Origin: Streptomyces shenzhenensis
GTDB taxonomy: Bacteria > Actinomycetota > Actinomycetes > Streptomycetales > Streptomycetaceae
DNA length: 64,000 nt
Assembly: GCF_003688995.1 (NCBI RefSeq)
Contig: NZ_PENI01000036.1
Coordinates: forward strand, 1-64,000
Direction of reading: 5' to 3'
Translations under genes and position numbers: made by a program
The notes under the pieces: model-generated
What the model was told of the DNA's origin: nothing
Database searches by the model: none
What the model saw: the letters and a program-made list of their open reading frames with translations, nothing else
In this document: one piece after another, positions 33,548-43,471 of the stretch
How positions within the stretch are numbered: the stretch's first letter is position 1
How the letters are laid out: the number at the start of each line of letters is the position of its first letter

Positions 33548-34504
33548 TCAGGGCTGGGTGAGGCCTGTCACCAGTTCGTCCGCGGCGCTGTAGGGGTCCA
33601 GTTCGCCGGAGGCGATCCGTTCCGCGAGCGTGCTCAGACGGCGGTCGCCGTGCAGGTCGCCGATGCGTTCGCGCAGCGCCGTGACGGCGATCGTCTCCAC
33701 CTCGCGGGCGGCGCGGGCCAGCCGGCGCTCCGCCAGCACCCCCCGCTCCTCCATCCACGCGCGGTGCTTCTCCAGCGCCTCCACGACCTCGTCGATGCCC
33801 TCAGCGCGGGAGGCGACCGTCTTCACGATGGGCGGGCGCCAGTCGCCGGGGCCGCGCGCCTCGCCCAGGCCGAGCATGTGGTTCAGCTCGCGGGCCGCGG
33901 CGTCCGCACCGTCACGGTCGGCCTTGTTGACGACGTACACGTCGCCGATCTCCAGGATGCCCGCCTTGGCCGCCTGGATGCCGTCGCCCATCCCCGGGGC
34001 CAGCAGGACGACGGACGTGTCGGCCTGGGCGGCGATCTCCACCTCCGACTGGCCGACGCCGACCGTCTCCACCAGGACCACGTCGCAGCCCGCCGCGTCC
34101 AGCACGCGGATCGCCTGCGGGGCGGCCCAGGCGAGCCCGCCCAGGTGCCCGCGGGTCGCCATGGAGCGGATGTAGACGCCGGGGTCGGAGGCGTGTTCCG
34201 ACATCCGCACCCGGTCGCCGAGCAGGGCCCCGCCGGAGAACGGGGACGAGGGGTCGACGGCCAGGACGCCGACCCGCCGGCCCTGCTTGCGGTACGCCGT
34301 GACCAGCGCCGAGGCCGACGTCGACTTGCCGACACCCGGGGAGCCGGTGAGACCGACGACGTACGCGCTGCCGGTCAGCGGCGCGAGCGTCGCCATCACC
34401 TCCCGCAGCTGCGGGGACGCCCCCTCCACCAGGGAGATCAGCCGGGCCACGGCCCGCGGCCGGCCGTCCCTGGCCTGGGCCACCAGAGAGGAGACGTCCT
34501 GCAT
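33548..34504 (-). CDS. meaB: MeaB-type G3E GTPase, mutase chaperone
   Basis: A 318-residue GTPase. Walker A is GSPGVGKS (54-61). A switch-like ETVGVGQSEVEIAAQAD and the base-specificity NKAD follow, with a C-terminal dimerisation helix bundle. MeaB loads and protects adenosylcobalamin-dependent mutases (methylmalonyl- or isobutyryl-CoA mutase). The start is ATG 34504, with GGAG 5 nt upstream, rather than the GTG one codon earlier. It lies next to a thiolase gene on the same strand and near mce, which fits the methylmalonyl-CoA pathway. Confidence 0.93.
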   Translation of the reverse strand: MQDVSSLVAQARDGRPRAVARLISLVEGASPQLREVMATLAPLTGSAYVVGLTGSPGVGKSTSASALVTAYRKQGRRVGVLAVDPSSPFSGGALLGDRVRMSEHASDPGVYIRSMATRGHLGGLAWAAPQAIRVLDAAGCDVVLVETVGVGQSEVEIAAQADTSVVLLAPGMGDGIQAAKAGILEIGDVYVVNKADRDGADAAARELNHMLGLGEARGPGDWRPPIVKTVASRAEGIDEVVEALEKHRAWMEERGVLAERRLARAAREVETIAVTALRERIGDLHGDRRLSTLAERIASGELDPYSAADELVTGLTQP

Positions 34505-34559
34505 CACTGCTCCGTTCGCTCGCTCGACCTGCCCGCGGCCCTCGGCCGGACGGACCCGC

Positions 34560-35762
34560 TCAGGCCTTCGGTACCCGCACGATCAGCGCGTCACCCTGGC
34601 CGCCGCCCCCGCACAGGGCGGCCGCCCCGACCCCGCCGCCGCGCCGCTTCAGTTCCAGCGCCAGATGCAGCACGAGCCGGGCGCCGGACATACCGATCGG
34701 GTGACCCAGGGCGATGGCGCCGCCATGGACGTTCACCTTTTCGGTGGATACCCCGAGATCCTTCATCGACTGCACCGCGACGGCGGCGAAGGCCTCGTTG
34801 ATCTCGATCAGATCGAGGTCGGCGACCTCCAGGCCCTCCTTCTTCAGGGCGTGCCGGATCGCGTTCGACGGCTGCGACTGGAGGCTGTTGTCCGGACCCG
34901 CCACGTTCCCGTGCGCGCCGATCTCCGCGAGCCACTGAAGGCCCAGCTCCTGCGCCTTCGCCTTGCTCATCACGACGACGGCCGCGGCGCCGTCCGAGAT
35001 CTGCGAGGAGGTGCCCGCGGTGATGGTGCCGTCCTTGGCGAACGCCGGGCGCAGCCGGGCCAGCGACTCCACGGTGGTGTCGCCGCGGATGCCCTCGTCC
35101 TGGCTGAACAGGACCGCCTCGCCCTTGCGCTGCGGGACCTCCACCGGGGTGATCTCGGCCTCGAAGACGCCGTTCTTCTGGGCGGCGGCGGCGCGCTGGT
35201 GGGAGAGGGCGGCGATCTCGTCCTGCTCCGGCCTGGCGATGCCCAGGCGGGTGTTGTGCTTCTCGGTGGACTCACCCATGGGGATGGTCTCCCAGGGGTC
35301 GGTCAGGCCGTCGTACGCCATCGCGTCGAGCACCTGGACCGCGCCGTACTTGTACCCGTCGCGGGACTTGGGGAGCAGGTGGGGGGCGTTGGTCATGGAC
35401 TCCTGGCCGCCGGCCACCACGATGTCGAACTCGCCCGCGCGGATCAGCTGGTCGGCGAGGGCGATGGCGTCGAGCCCGGACAGGCACACCTTGTTGACGG
35501 TGAGCGCGGGCACGCTCATGGGGATGCCGGCCTTGACCGCGGCCTGGCGGGCCGGGATCTGCCCCGCCCCGGCCTGGAGCACCTGGCCCATGATCACGTA
35601 CTGCACCTGGTCGCCGCCGATCCCCGCACGGTCGAGGGCGGCCTTGATCGCGAAGCCGCCGAGGTCGGCTCCCGAGAAGGACTTGAGCGAGCCGAGCAAC
35701 CGTCCCATCGGAGTACGGGCGCCCGCGACGATCACGGAGGTCGTGCTGTTCGTTGCTGACAT
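34560..35762 (-). CDS. Acetyl-CoA C-acetyltransferase (thiolase)
   Basis: A 400-residue biosynthetic-type thiolase condensing or cleaving acetoacetyl-CoA. The nucleophile is C93 (KVCLSGLDAI), the active-site His lies in GGAIALGHPIGMSGAR, and the second Cys is in AALCGGGGQGDAL. Residue pattern and length fit AtoB/PhaA enzymes. meaB follows after 55 bp, so the two are probably one transcript. It is divergent from mce. Acetoacetyl-CoA made here could feed the hydroxybutyryl-CoA dehydrogenase at 52161-53009. Confidence 0.93.
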   Translation of the reverse strand: MSATNSTTSVIVAGARTPMGRLLGSLKSFSGADLGGFAIKAALDRAGIGGDQVQYVIMGQVLQAGAGQIPARQAAVKAGIPMSVPALTVNKVCLSGLDAIALADQLIRAGEFDIVVAGGQESMTNAPHLLPKSRDGYKYGAVQVLDAMAYDGLTDPWETIPMGESTEKHNTRLGIARPEQDEIAALSHQRAAAAQKNGVFEAEITPVEVPQRKGEAVLFSQDEGIRGDTTVESLARLRPAFAKDGTITAGTSSQISDGAAAVVVMSKAKAQELGLQWLAEIGAHGNVAGPDNSLQSQPSNAIRHALKKEGLEVADLDLIEINEAFAAVAVQSMKDLGVSTEKVNVHGGAIALGHPIGMSGARLVLHLALELKRRGGGVGAAALCGGGGQGDALIVRVPKA

Positions 35763-35912
35763 GAGGTGCGATCCCCTTCCAGCTGCACAGAAGCTGAGGA
35801 GTGAACGAGGGTTTACATCGAATGTACTGAGGGGTCGTCGCGGCCGTCATCGGCCTTTCGGTGTGATCGCGCGCACGTTGCGTAACCACCTCCGGAGCGC
35901 TGCACTGAACTC

Positions 35913-36353
35913 ATGCTGACGCGAATCGACCACATCGGGATCGCCTGCCACGACCTCGACGCGACCGTCGAGTTCTACCGGGCGACCTACGGCTTCGAGG
36001 TCTTCCACACCGAGATCAACGAGGAGCAGGGCGTACGCGAGGCCATGCTCAAGATCAACGATACGTCCGACGGCGGCGCTTCGTACCTCCAGCTCCTGGA
36101 ACCGGTCCGGGAGGACTCCACGGTCGCGAAATGGCTGGCGAAGAACGGTGAGGGGGTCCACCACATCGCCTTCGGCACGGCGGACGTGGACGGGGACGCC
36201 GCCGACATCCGCGGCAAGGGCGTACGCGTGCTGTACGACGAGCCGCGGCGCGGCTCCATGGGGTCCCGGATCACCTTCCTGCACCCCAAGGACTGCCATG
36301 GCGTACTCACAGAACTGGTCACTTCGGCGCCGGTTGAGTCACCTGAGCACTGA
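35913..36353 (+). CDS. mce: Methylmalonyl-CoA epimerase
   Basis: A 146-residue vicinal-oxygen-chelate enzyme interconverting (2R)- and (2S)-methylmalonyl-CoA. Metal-ligand regions are RIDHIGIACHDL (His7), YLQLLEP and GVHHIAF, with the late HPKDCHGVLTEL segment. Length is typical. Its partner mutase is not in this window; it sits divergent from the thiolase-meaB pair. The start ATG 35913 has a poor ribosome site. Confidence 0.95.
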   Translation: MLTRIDHIGIACHDLDATVEFYRATYGFEVFHTEINEEQGVREAMLKINDTSDGGASYLQLLEPVREDSTVAKWLAKNGEGVHHIAFGTADVDGDAADIRGKGVRVLYDEPRRGSMGSRITFLHPKDCHGVLTELVTSAPVESPEH

Positions 36354-36379
36354 CCGCCGTACATAAGGGCCGGTAGGGT
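36350..36379 (+). promoter_or_regulatory. Candidate scy promoter
   Basis: CTGACC (36350-36355), an 18-nt spacer and TAGGGT (36374-36379) overlap the mce stop codon and lie about 190 nt before scy. A leader of about 180 nt would result. Confidence 0.35.
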
Positions 36380-36566
36380 TGGGGGCGGTCGCCCTCGAAG
36401 GCCGGGCGGCGGCCGCATGCCGGGGTCCGGGTTTCGGGGGACGAGCATCGGGGCAGCAGCCCGTGCTCCGCCGTTGATCTGACACCATTCCCCGGGGGCC
36501 CCGTTCGGCGGACGGACGGTGCTCGTTCGGAGAAACTTGCGACCAGGGGACGGATGGGACCGCGCA

Positions 36567-39500
36567 GTGCGGGGCTACGAGAGCCAGGAGCGAGAGCCGG
36601 CGGCTGACGTCGACCACCTCTCTCGGTTCGAGGCCGAGATGAAGCGGCTGAAGACCGAGCGGGAAAAGGCGATCCAGCACGCCGAGGACCTCGGCTACCA
36701 GGTCGAGGTGCTGCGCGCCAAGCTGCACGAGGCACGGCGCACCATCATGTCCCGGCCGGCGTTCGACGGCGGTGACCTCGGCTATCAGGCCGAGCAGCTG
36801 CTGCGCAACGCCCAGATGCAGGCCGACCAGCTGCGCCAGGACGCCGAGCGGGAGCTGAGCCAGGCCCGCGCGCAGACCCAGCGCATCCTCCAGGAGCACG
36901 CCGAGCAGGCCGCCCGGCTCCAGGCGGAGCTGCACCAGGAGGCGGTCACCCGCCGCCAGCAGCTGGACCAGGAGCTGGCCGAGCGCCGGCAGACCGTCGA
37001 ATCGCACGTCAACGAGAACGTGGCGTGGGCGGAGCAGCTGCGCGCCCGCTCCGAGTCGCAGGCCCGCCGGCTGCTCGACGAGTCCCGCGCCGAGGCGGAG
37101 CAGTCCATGGCCGCCGCCCGCGCCGAGGCCGAGCGGCTGACCGCCGAGGCCCGGCAGCGGCTGCAGGCCGAGGCCGAGTCCGCCCGCGCGGAGGCGGAAC
37201 AGCTGCTGCGCCGGGCCCGTACCGACGCCGAGCGGCTGCTGAACGCGGCGTCCACGCAGGCCCAGGAGGCCACCGACCACGCCGAGCAGCTGCGCTCCTC
37301 CACCGCCTCGGAGTCGGACGCGGCGCGCCGGCAGGCCGGCGAGCTGAGCCGGGCCGCCGAGCAGCGCATGGCGGACGCCGAGACGGCGCTGCGCGAGGCG
37401 CGCAGCGAGGCGGAGAAGCTGGTCGCCGAGGCGAAGGAGGCCGCGACCAAGTCCCTCGCCGGCGCGGAGGCCACCAACGAGCAGCGCACGCGCACGGCCA
37501 AGGAGCAGGTCGCGCGGCTGGTCAGTGAGGCCACGAAGGACGCCGAGCACAGCCGGGTCGAGGCCGAGCAGATCGTCGCGGACGCCCGTACCGAGGCCGA
37601 GAAGATCGTCGCCGAGGCCGGCGAGAAGGCCCGTACCGTCACCGCCGAGGAGGCGGCCTCCCAGCTGTCGAAGGCGGCGAAGACCGCCGAGGACGTCCTC
37701 GACAAGGCGGCCGAGGAGGCCAGGCGGACCACCAAGGCGGCGGCCGAGGAGGCCGAGCGGATCCGCACCGAGGCGGAGACCGAGGCGGACCGGCTGCGCG
37801 CCGAGGCGCACGACATCGCCGAGCAGCTCAAGGGCGCGGCGAAGGACGACACCAAGGAGTACCGGGCCAAGACGGTCGAGCTGCAGGAGGAGGCGCGCCG
37901 GCTGCGCGGCGAGGCCGAGCAGCTGCGGGCCGACGCGGTCGCCGAGGGCGAGGGCATCCGCGCCGAGGCCCGGCGCGAGGCGGTCCAGCAGATCGAGGAG
38001 GCGGCCAGGTCCGCCGAGGAGCTGCTGGCGAAGGCCAAGGCGGACGCGGACGAGCTGCGCCAGACGGCCACGACGGACAGCGAGAAGGTCCGTACGGAGG
38101 CCATCGAGCGGGCGACGACCCTGCGCCGCCAGGCCGAGGAGACCCTGGAGCGCACCCGCAAGGAGGCCGAGCGGCACCGCGTGGAGGCCGCCGAGCGGGC
38201 CGAGGCGGTCACGGCGGACGCCGAGCGGGCCGCGCGCGAGCTGCGCGAGGAGACCGAGCGGGGCGTCGAGGCGCGGCGCGAGGAGGCGGCCGGGGAGCTG
38301 ACCCGGCTGCACACCGAGGCCGAGGAGCGGCTCGCCGCCGCCGAGCAGGCGCTTGACGACGCCCGCGAGGAGGCGGCCCGCATCCGCCGCGAGGCCGCCG
38401 AGGAGACGGAGCGGCTGCGCGCGGAGGCCGCCGAGCGGATCCGCACGCTCCAGCAGCAGGCGGAGACGGAGGCGGAGCGGCTGCGCACCGAGGCCGCCGC
38501 CGACGCCTCCGCGTCCCGCGCGGAGGGCGAGGCCGTCGCCGTGCGCCTGCGCTCGGAGGCCGCGGCCGAGGCCGAACGGCTGAAGACGGAGGCGCAGGAC
38601 ACCGCCGACCGGGTACGGGCCGAGGCGCAGGCCGCCGCCGAACGGCTGGGCGCGGAGGCGTCCGAGACGCTGGCCGCCGCCCAGGAGGAGGCCGCCCGGC
38701 GCCGCCGCGAGGCCGAGGAACTCCTCGGCTCCGCCCGCCAGGAGGCCGACCAGGAGCGGGAGCGGGCCCGCGAGCAGAGCGAGGAACTGCTGGCGTCGGC
38801 CCGCAGGCGGGTCGACGACGCGCAGGCCGAGGCGGTCCGGCTGGTCGAGGAGGCCGACCGGCGCGCCACCGAGATGGTGGCCGCGGCCGAGCAGCACGCC
38901 CAGCAGGTCCGGGACTCCGTGGCCGGGCTGCACGAGCAGGCGCAGGAGGAGATCACCGGCCTGCGCTCGGCGGCCGAGCACGCGGCGGAGCGGACGCGGC
39001 GGGAGGCCGAGGAGGAGGCGGACCGGGTCCGCGCCGACGCCTACGCCGAGCGGGAGCGGGCCGGCGAGGACGCGAGCCGGCTGCGGCGCGAGGCCCGCGA
39101 GGAGACGGAGGCGGCCCGGGCGCTCGCCGAACGGGCGACGGCGGACGCGATCACCGACGCGGAGCGGCTGCGCACGGAGGCGGCCGCACACGCCCAGCGG
39201 GTGCGCACCGAGGCCTCGGACACCGTCGCCGAGGCCGAGCAGGCGGCCGCCCGTACGCGTGCGGAGGCCCGCGAGGACGCCAACCGCATCCGGTCGGACG
39301 CCGCGACGCAGGCGGACACGCTGATCACCGAGGCGCGCAACGAGGCCGAGCGGCTGCAGACGGAGACCGTCGTCGAGGCCGAGCGGGTGCGGGCCGATTC
39401 CGTCGCCAAGGCGGAGAAGCTGATCGCGGACGCGAGCGGGGACGCGGAGCGGCTGCGCGCCGAGGCCGCCGACACCGTCGGCTCCGCGCAGCAGCACGCC

Positions 39501-40415
39501 GAGCGGGTCCGCAGCGAGTCGGAGCGGCTCAGGGCCGAGGCGGGGGCCGAGGCCGAGCGGCTGGTGTCCACCGCGCGCGACGAGGCCGACCGGACGCTGG
39601 ACGCGGCCCGCAAGGAGGCCAACAAGCGGCGGTCCGAGGCGGCCGAGCAGGTCGACACCCTCATCACGGAGACCACGGCGGAGGCCGACAAGCTGCTCAC
39701 GGAGGCGCAGCAGCAGTCCCACAAGACCACCGCGGACGCCGAGGCGCAGGCCGACACGATGGTGGGCGCGGCCCGCCACGAGGCCGATCGGCTGGTGTCG
39801 GAGGCGACGGTCGAGGGCAACTCGCTCGTGGAGAAGGCCCGTACGGACGCGAACGAGCTGCTGGTCGGCGCCCGCCGGGACGCCACGTCGATCCGGGAGC
39901 GCGCGGAGGAGCTGCGCGAGCGGCTGACCAACGAGATCGAGGAGCTGCACGAGCGGGCCCGCCGCGAGGCCGCCGAGACGATGAAGTCGACCGGCGACCG
40001 CTGCGACGCGCTCATCAAGGCCGCGGAGGAGCAGCTCGCCAAGGCGCAGGCGAAGGCCAAGGAGATCGTCTCGGAGGCCAACTCCGAGGCGGGCAAGGTC
40101 CGTATCGCCGCCGTCAAGAAGGCCGAGGGGCTGCTCAAGGAGGCAGAGCAGAAGAAGTCCGCGCTCGTCAGGGAGGCCGAGGAGCTGAAGGCCGAGGCGA
40201 TCCGCGAGGCCCGGCGCTCGGTCGAGGAGGGCAAGCGTGAACTCGATGTCCTGGTGCGCCGCCGCGAGGACATCAATGCGGAGATCTCCCGTGTCCAGGA
40301 CGTCCTGGAGGCGTTGGAGTCCTTCGAGGCCCCGTCGTCCGGCAAGGACTCAGGGGTCAAGGCGAGCGCGACGGTCGGCGCTCCCCGATCGGGTGGCAAG
40401 TCGTCAGAAGGCTAG
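36567..40415 (+). CDS. scy: Scy, giant coiled-coil polarity scaffold
   Basis: A 1282-residue protein made almost entirely of coiled coil. A short N-terminal segment (RGYESQEREPAADVDHLSRFEAEMKRLKTEREKAIQHAEDLGYQVEVLRAKL) resembles DivIVA-type heptads. The rest is an Ala/Glu/Arg-rich rod with repeated AEAERLRAEA-like blocks, known in this family as a 51-residue hendecad-based repeat. In S. coelicolor Scy organises hyphal tips together with DivIVA and FilP. The start is uncertain: GTG 36567 is chosen because conserved sequence begins there; an in-frame GTG at 36519 adds 16 residues. filP follows 183 bp downstream. Confidence 0.93.
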   Translation: MRGYESQEREPAADVDHLSRFEAEMKRLKTEREKAIQHAEDLGYQVEVLRAKLHEARRTIMSRPAFDGGDLGYQAEQLLRNAQMQADQLRQDAERELSQARAQTQRILQEHAEQAARLQAELHQEAVTRRQQLDQELAERRQTVESHVNENVAWAEQLRARSESQARRLLDESRAEAEQSMAAARAEAERLTAEARQRLQAEAESARAEAEQLLRRARTDAERLLNAASTQAQEATDHAEQLRSSTASESDAARRQAGELSRAAEQRMADAETALREARSEAEKLVAEAKEAATKSLAGAEATNEQRTRTAKEQVARLVSEATKDAEHSRVEAEQIVADARTEAEKIVAEAGEKARTVTAEEAASQLSKAAKTAEDVLDKAAEEARRTTKAAAEEAERIRTEAETEADRLRAEAHDIAEQLKGAAKDDTKEYRAKTVELQEEARRLRGEAEQLRADAVAEGEGIRAEARREAVQQIEEAARSAEELLAKAKADADELRQTATTDSEKVRTEAIERATTLRRQAEETLERTRKEAERHRVEAAERAEAVTADAERAARELREETERGVEARREEAAGELTRLHTEAEERLAAAEQALDDAREEAARIRREAAEETERLRAEAAERIRTLQQQAETEAERLRTEAAADASASRAEGEAVAVRLRSEAAAEAERLKTEAQDTADRVRAEAQAAAERLGAEASETLAAAQEEAARRRREAEELLGSARQEADQERERAREQSEELLASARRRVDDAQAEAVRLVEEADRRATEMVAAAEQHAQQVRDSVAGLHEQAQEEITGLRSAAEHAAERTRREAEEEADRVRADAYAERERAGEDASRLRREAREETEAARALAERATADAITDAERLRTEAAAHAQRVRTEASDTVAEAEQAAARTRAEAREDANRIRSDAATQADTLITEARNEAERLQTETVVEAERVRADSVAKAEKLIADASGDAERLRAEAADTVGSAQQHAERVRSESERLRAEAGAEAERLVSTARDEADRTLDAARKEANKRRSEAAEQVDTLITETTAEADKLLTEAQQQSHKTTADAEAQADTMVGAARHEADRLVSEATVEGNSLVEKARTDANELLVGARRDATSIRERAEELRERLTNEIEELHERARREAAETMKSTGDRCDALIKAAEEQLAKAQAKAKEIVSEANSEAGKVRIAAVKKAEGLLKEAEQKKSALVREAEELKAEAIREARRSVEEGKRELDVLVRRREDINAEISRVQDVLEALESFEAPSSGKDSGVKASATVGAPRSGGKSSEG

Positions 40416-40598
40416 CGAGCCGGGAGCGTTCCGGTATGTTGTGGGCTCTTTGCCCCAGTCTTTGGCAAGCCGTCTGCCGGTTAGCCACTCAAAAGGGGTG
40501 TCATTCTCCAGATCAAACACGCATCCGCTCGATGACACACCGCTTCGGCCCCTAGGATTCCCCCTATCACCTCACCGGTCTCTTTCGACAGGAACCCC
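40416..40598 (+). promoter_or_regulatory. scy-filP gap with filP promoter candidate
   Basis: TAGGAT (40553-40558) lies 40 nt before the filP ATG and fits a -10 box; ATGACA upstream is a weak -35 with a short spacer. AGGAA near 40591 can serve as ribosome site. The gap has no strong terminator, so read-through from scy is also possible. Confidence 0.4.
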
Positions 40599-41534
40599 AT
40601 GAGCGACACTTCCCCCTACGGCTTCGAGCTTGTGCGGCGTGGGTACGACCGCGCTCAGGTGGACGAACGGATCTCCAAACTCGTCTCCGACCGTGACAGC
40701 GCGCTCGCCCGCATCACCGCTCTGGAAAAGCGCATCGAGGAACTGCACCTCGAGACGCAGAACGCCCAGGCACAGGTAAGCGACGCCGAGCCGTCGTACG
40801 CAGGTCTCGGCGCGCGTGTCGAGAAGATCCTCCGCCTCGCCGAGGAGGAGGCCAAGGATCTGCGCGAGGAGGCCCGCCGGGCGGCGGAGCAGCACCGCGA
40901 GCTGGCCGAGTCGGCGGCCCAGCAGGTGCGCAACGACGCGGAGTCGTTCGCGGCCGAACGCAAGTCCAAGGCCGAGGACGAGGGCGTCCGGATCGTCGAG
41001 AAGGCCAAGAGCGACGCCTCTCAGCTGCGCGCCGAGGCGCAGAAGGACGCGCAGTCCAAGCGCGAGGAGGCGGACGCCCTCTTCGAGGAGACCCGTGCGA
41101 AGGCCGCGCAGGCCGCCGCCGACTTCGAGACGAACCTCGCCAAGCGCCGCGAGCAGTCCGAGCGCGACCTGGCCTCGCGTCAGCAGAAGGCCGAGAAGCG
41201 CCTCGCCGAGATCGAGCACCGTGCGGAGCAGCTGCGCCTGGAGGCCGAGAAGCTGCGCACGGACGCCGAGCGCCGCGCCCGCCAGACGGTGGAGACGGCT
41301 CAGCGCCAGGCCGAGGACATCGTGGCCGACGCCAACGCCAAGGCCGACCGCATCCGCTCGGAATCCGAGCGCGAGCTGGCGGCGCTCACCAACCGCCGCG
41401 ACAGCATCAACGCCCAGCTGACGAACGTCCGCGAGATGCTCGCCACGCTCACGGGCGCCGCGGTGGCGGCGGCCGGCTCCCCGACCGAGGACGAGCCGAT
41501 CTCCCGCGGTGTGCCGGCGCAGCAGTCCCGGTAA
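40599..41534 (+). CDS. filP: FilP, intermediate-filament-like protein
   Basis: A 311-residue protein with a non-coiled N-terminus (MSDTSPYGFELVRRGYDRAQVDERI, a DivIVA-like opening), a short heptad region and a long Ala/Glu/Arg-rich rod. The C-terminus is disordered (GSPTEDEPISRGVPAQQSR). FilP forms a subapical meshwork giving hyphae stiffness and interacts with DivIVA and Scy. It shares the rod repeat type with Scy, and the two genes probably arose by duplication. Confidence 0.94.
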   Translation: MSDTSPYGFELVRRGYDRAQVDERISKLVSDRDSALARITALEKRIEELHLETQNAQAQVSDAEPSYAGLGARVEKILRLAEEEAKDLREEARRAAEQHRELAESAAQQVRNDAESFAAERKSKAEDEGVRIVEKAKSDASQLRAEAQKDAQSKREEADALFEETRAKAAQAAADFETNLAKRREQSERDLASRQQKAEKRLAEIEHRAEQLRLEAEKLRTDAERRARQTVETAQRQAEDIVADANAKADRIRSESERELAALTNRRDSINAQLTNVREMLATLTGAAVAAAGSPTEDEPISRGVPAQQSR

Positions 41535-41562
41535 CGACCCGGGATACTCCGGCTGAACAGCG

Positions 41563-41598
41563 CGAAGCCCTCTGCCACTCCAGTGGCGGGGGGCTTCG
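41563..41598 (+). terminator. Terminator after filP
   Basis: CGAAGCCC (41563-41570) and GCCACT (41574-41579) pair with AGTGGC (41582-41587) and GGGCTTCG (41591-41598), making a two-part stem of about 14 bp. Confidence 0.7.
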
Positions 41599-41618
41599 TC
41601 CCGTCTTAACGTGTCCGC

Positions 41619-42578
41619 ATGATCGAGCTGGAGGGGTTGACCAAACGGTACAGCGACAAGATCGCGGTGCAGGACCTCACCTTCACCGTGCGGCCGGGCA
41701 TCGTCACGGGCTTCCTCGGGCCCAACGGTGCCGGCAAGTCCACGACGATGCGGATGATCCTGGGCCTCGACCACCCCACCGGAGGCGACGTCAGGATCGA
41801 CGGCAAGCACTACGACCAACTGAAGGACCCGCTGACGTACATAGGGGCGCTGCTGGACGCGAAGGCGGTGCACGGCGGGCGGAGCGCCTACAACCATCTC
41901 CTCTGTCTGGCGCAGAGCAACGGGATCGCCACCCGCCGGGTGAATGAGGTGCTGGACACCGTGGGGCTCACGGCGGTGGCCCGGAAGAAGGCCAAGGGGT
42001 TCTCGCTCGGCATGGGCCAGCGGCTCGGCATCGCGGCCGCGCTCCTCGGCGACCCGCGGATCCTGATGTTCGACGAGCCGGTCAACGGGCTCGACCCGGA
42101 GGGCATCCACTGGATCCGTAATCTGATGAAGTCTCTGGCCGAGCAGGGCCGGACCGTGTTCGTCTCCAGCCATCTGATGAGCGAGATGGCGCTGACGGCC
42201 GATCACCTCGTCGTCATCGGACAGGGGCGGCTGCTCGCCGACACCTCCATGGCCGGCTTCATCCGGGAGAACTCGCGGTCGTACGTCCGTATCCGCACCC
42301 CGCAGCGCGAGCGGCTGTTCGACGTGCTGCACGAGGCCGGGATCGCGGTCGCGCAGGCCGATGGCAGCGCGCTGGAGGTGGAGGGCGGCAAGGCCGAGCG
42401 GATCGGCGAGCTGGCCGCCCAGCACGGGGTCGTGCTGCACGAGTTGAGCCCGCAGCAGGCCTCGCTGGAGGAGGCGTTCATGCAATTGACGGCGGAGTCG
42501 GTGGAGTACCACGCGCACTCCGACGCCACCCCGGTCCCGCGGGACTGGGGTGCCGACTGGAAGGAGCCTGAGTCATGA
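41619..42578 (+). CDS. ABC transporter ATPase, tandem copy 1
   Basis: A 319-residue ATPase of the drug/antibiotic exporter class. Walker A is GPNGAGKSTTMRM, the signature region reads FSLGMGQRLGIAAALL (LGMGQ instead of LSGGQ), and Walker B is ILMFDEPVNGLDPEG. The C-terminal ~90 residues are the accessory domain of this class. TAACGT (41607-41612) lies 6 nt before the ATG, suggesting a leaderless mRNA. It overlaps its permease gene by 4 nt. A paralogous pair follows directly. Confidence 0.9.
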   Translation: MIELEGLTKRYSDKIAVQDLTFTVRPGIVTGFLGPNGAGKSTTMRMILGLDHPTGGDVRIDGKHYDQLKDPLTYIGALLDAKAVHGGRSAYNHLLCLAQSNGIATRRVNEVLDTVGLTAVARKKAKGFSLGMGQRLGIAAALLGDPRILMFDEPVNGLDPEGIHWIRNLMKSLAEQGRTVFVSSHLMSEMALTADHLVVIGQGRLLADTSMAGFIRENSRSYVRIRTPQRERLFDVLHEAGIAVAQADGSALEVEGGKAERIGELAAQHGVVLHELSPQQASLEEAFMQLTAESVEYHAHSDATPVPRDWGADWKEPES

Positions 42579-43345
42579 CGGCCGCCCAGGTCATCCGGTC
42601 CGAATGGACGAAGATCAGGTCCGTGGCGTCGACGGTGTGGACGCTGTCCCTCGCCGTGGTCGTCACGATCGCCCTCAGCATGCTGATCTCCGCCCTGTCG
42701 CGGAGCCAGTTCGACGACATGTCCGCCCAGGACCGGCTGTCGTTCGACCCGACCTATGTGAGCTTCGCGGGCATGACGCTCGGGCAGCTCGCGATGATCG
42801 TGTTCGGGGTGCTGGTGGTGTCGAACGAGTACAGCACCAGCATGATCCGCGTCTCGCTGGCCGCGGTCCCGCGGCGCGGCACGTTCCTGTTCAGCAAGAT
42901 CGCGGTGGCCGCCGGTCTTGCGCTCGTGGTGGGCCTGGTGACCAGCTTCGTCGCGTTCTTCCTCGGCCAGGCGATGCTCGGCTCCCACCGGGCCCAGCTC
43001 GGCGACCCCGGCGTGCTGCGGGCCGTCGTCGGCGGCGGGCTCTACATGACGCTGATCGCGGTGTTCTCGATGGGCGTCGCGGCGATGCTGCGCTCGCCGA
43101 TGCTGTCGCTCGGCATCCTGATGCCGTTCTTCTTCCTGATCTCGGGCATCCTCGGCAGCGTCGACGCGACGAAGAAGATCGGCCGGTACCTGCCCGACCA
43201 GGCAGGCAGCCGGATCATGCAGGTGGTCCCTCAGGTCGACGACGACACCCCCTACGGACCCTGGGGCGGCCTCGGCATCATGGTGCTGTGGGCGCTCGCG
43301 GCCGTGATCGGCGGTTACATCCTGCTGAAGAAGCGCGACGCGTAG
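42575..43345 (+). CDS. ABC transporter permease, tandem copy 1
   Basis: A 256-residue ABC-2-type permease with about six helices. The opening VIRSEWTKIRSVASTVWTL and the NEYSTSMIRVSLAAVPRRGTF motif mark the family. It is translationally coupled to the ATPase at 41619. Substrate unknown. Confidence 0.88.
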   Translation: MTAAQVIRSEWTKIRSVASTVWTLSLAVVVTIALSMLISALSRSQFDDMSAQDRLSFDPTYVSFAGMTLGQLAMIVFGVLVVSNEYSTSMIRVSLAAVPRRGTFLFSKIAVAAGLALVVGLVTSFVAFFLGQAMLGSHRAQLGDPGVLRAVVGGGLYMTLIAVFSMGVAAMLRSPMLSLGILMPFFFLISGILGSVDATKKIGRYLPDQAGSRIMQVVPQVDDDTPYGPWGGLGIMVLWALAAVIGGYILLKKRDA

Positions 43346-43471
43346 TGACGACGGGCCTTTGCTGTGCCTTGGGCGGAACCGTCAGCACCCGGATAAGCTC
43401 CTAACCCTTACGGGGGCGTGTGCCCCGCTGTCCTGAACTTTCGAGGCATACCTTCCGATGGGGACCGGAGC

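Noticed and set aside
36785..39950. Very long minus-strand frames opposite scy (up to 1203 codons)
   Set aside because: They arise from the repetitive GC-rich coiled-coil coding of scy; the translations are Leu/Arg/Gly or Ser/Ala low-complexity with no domain.
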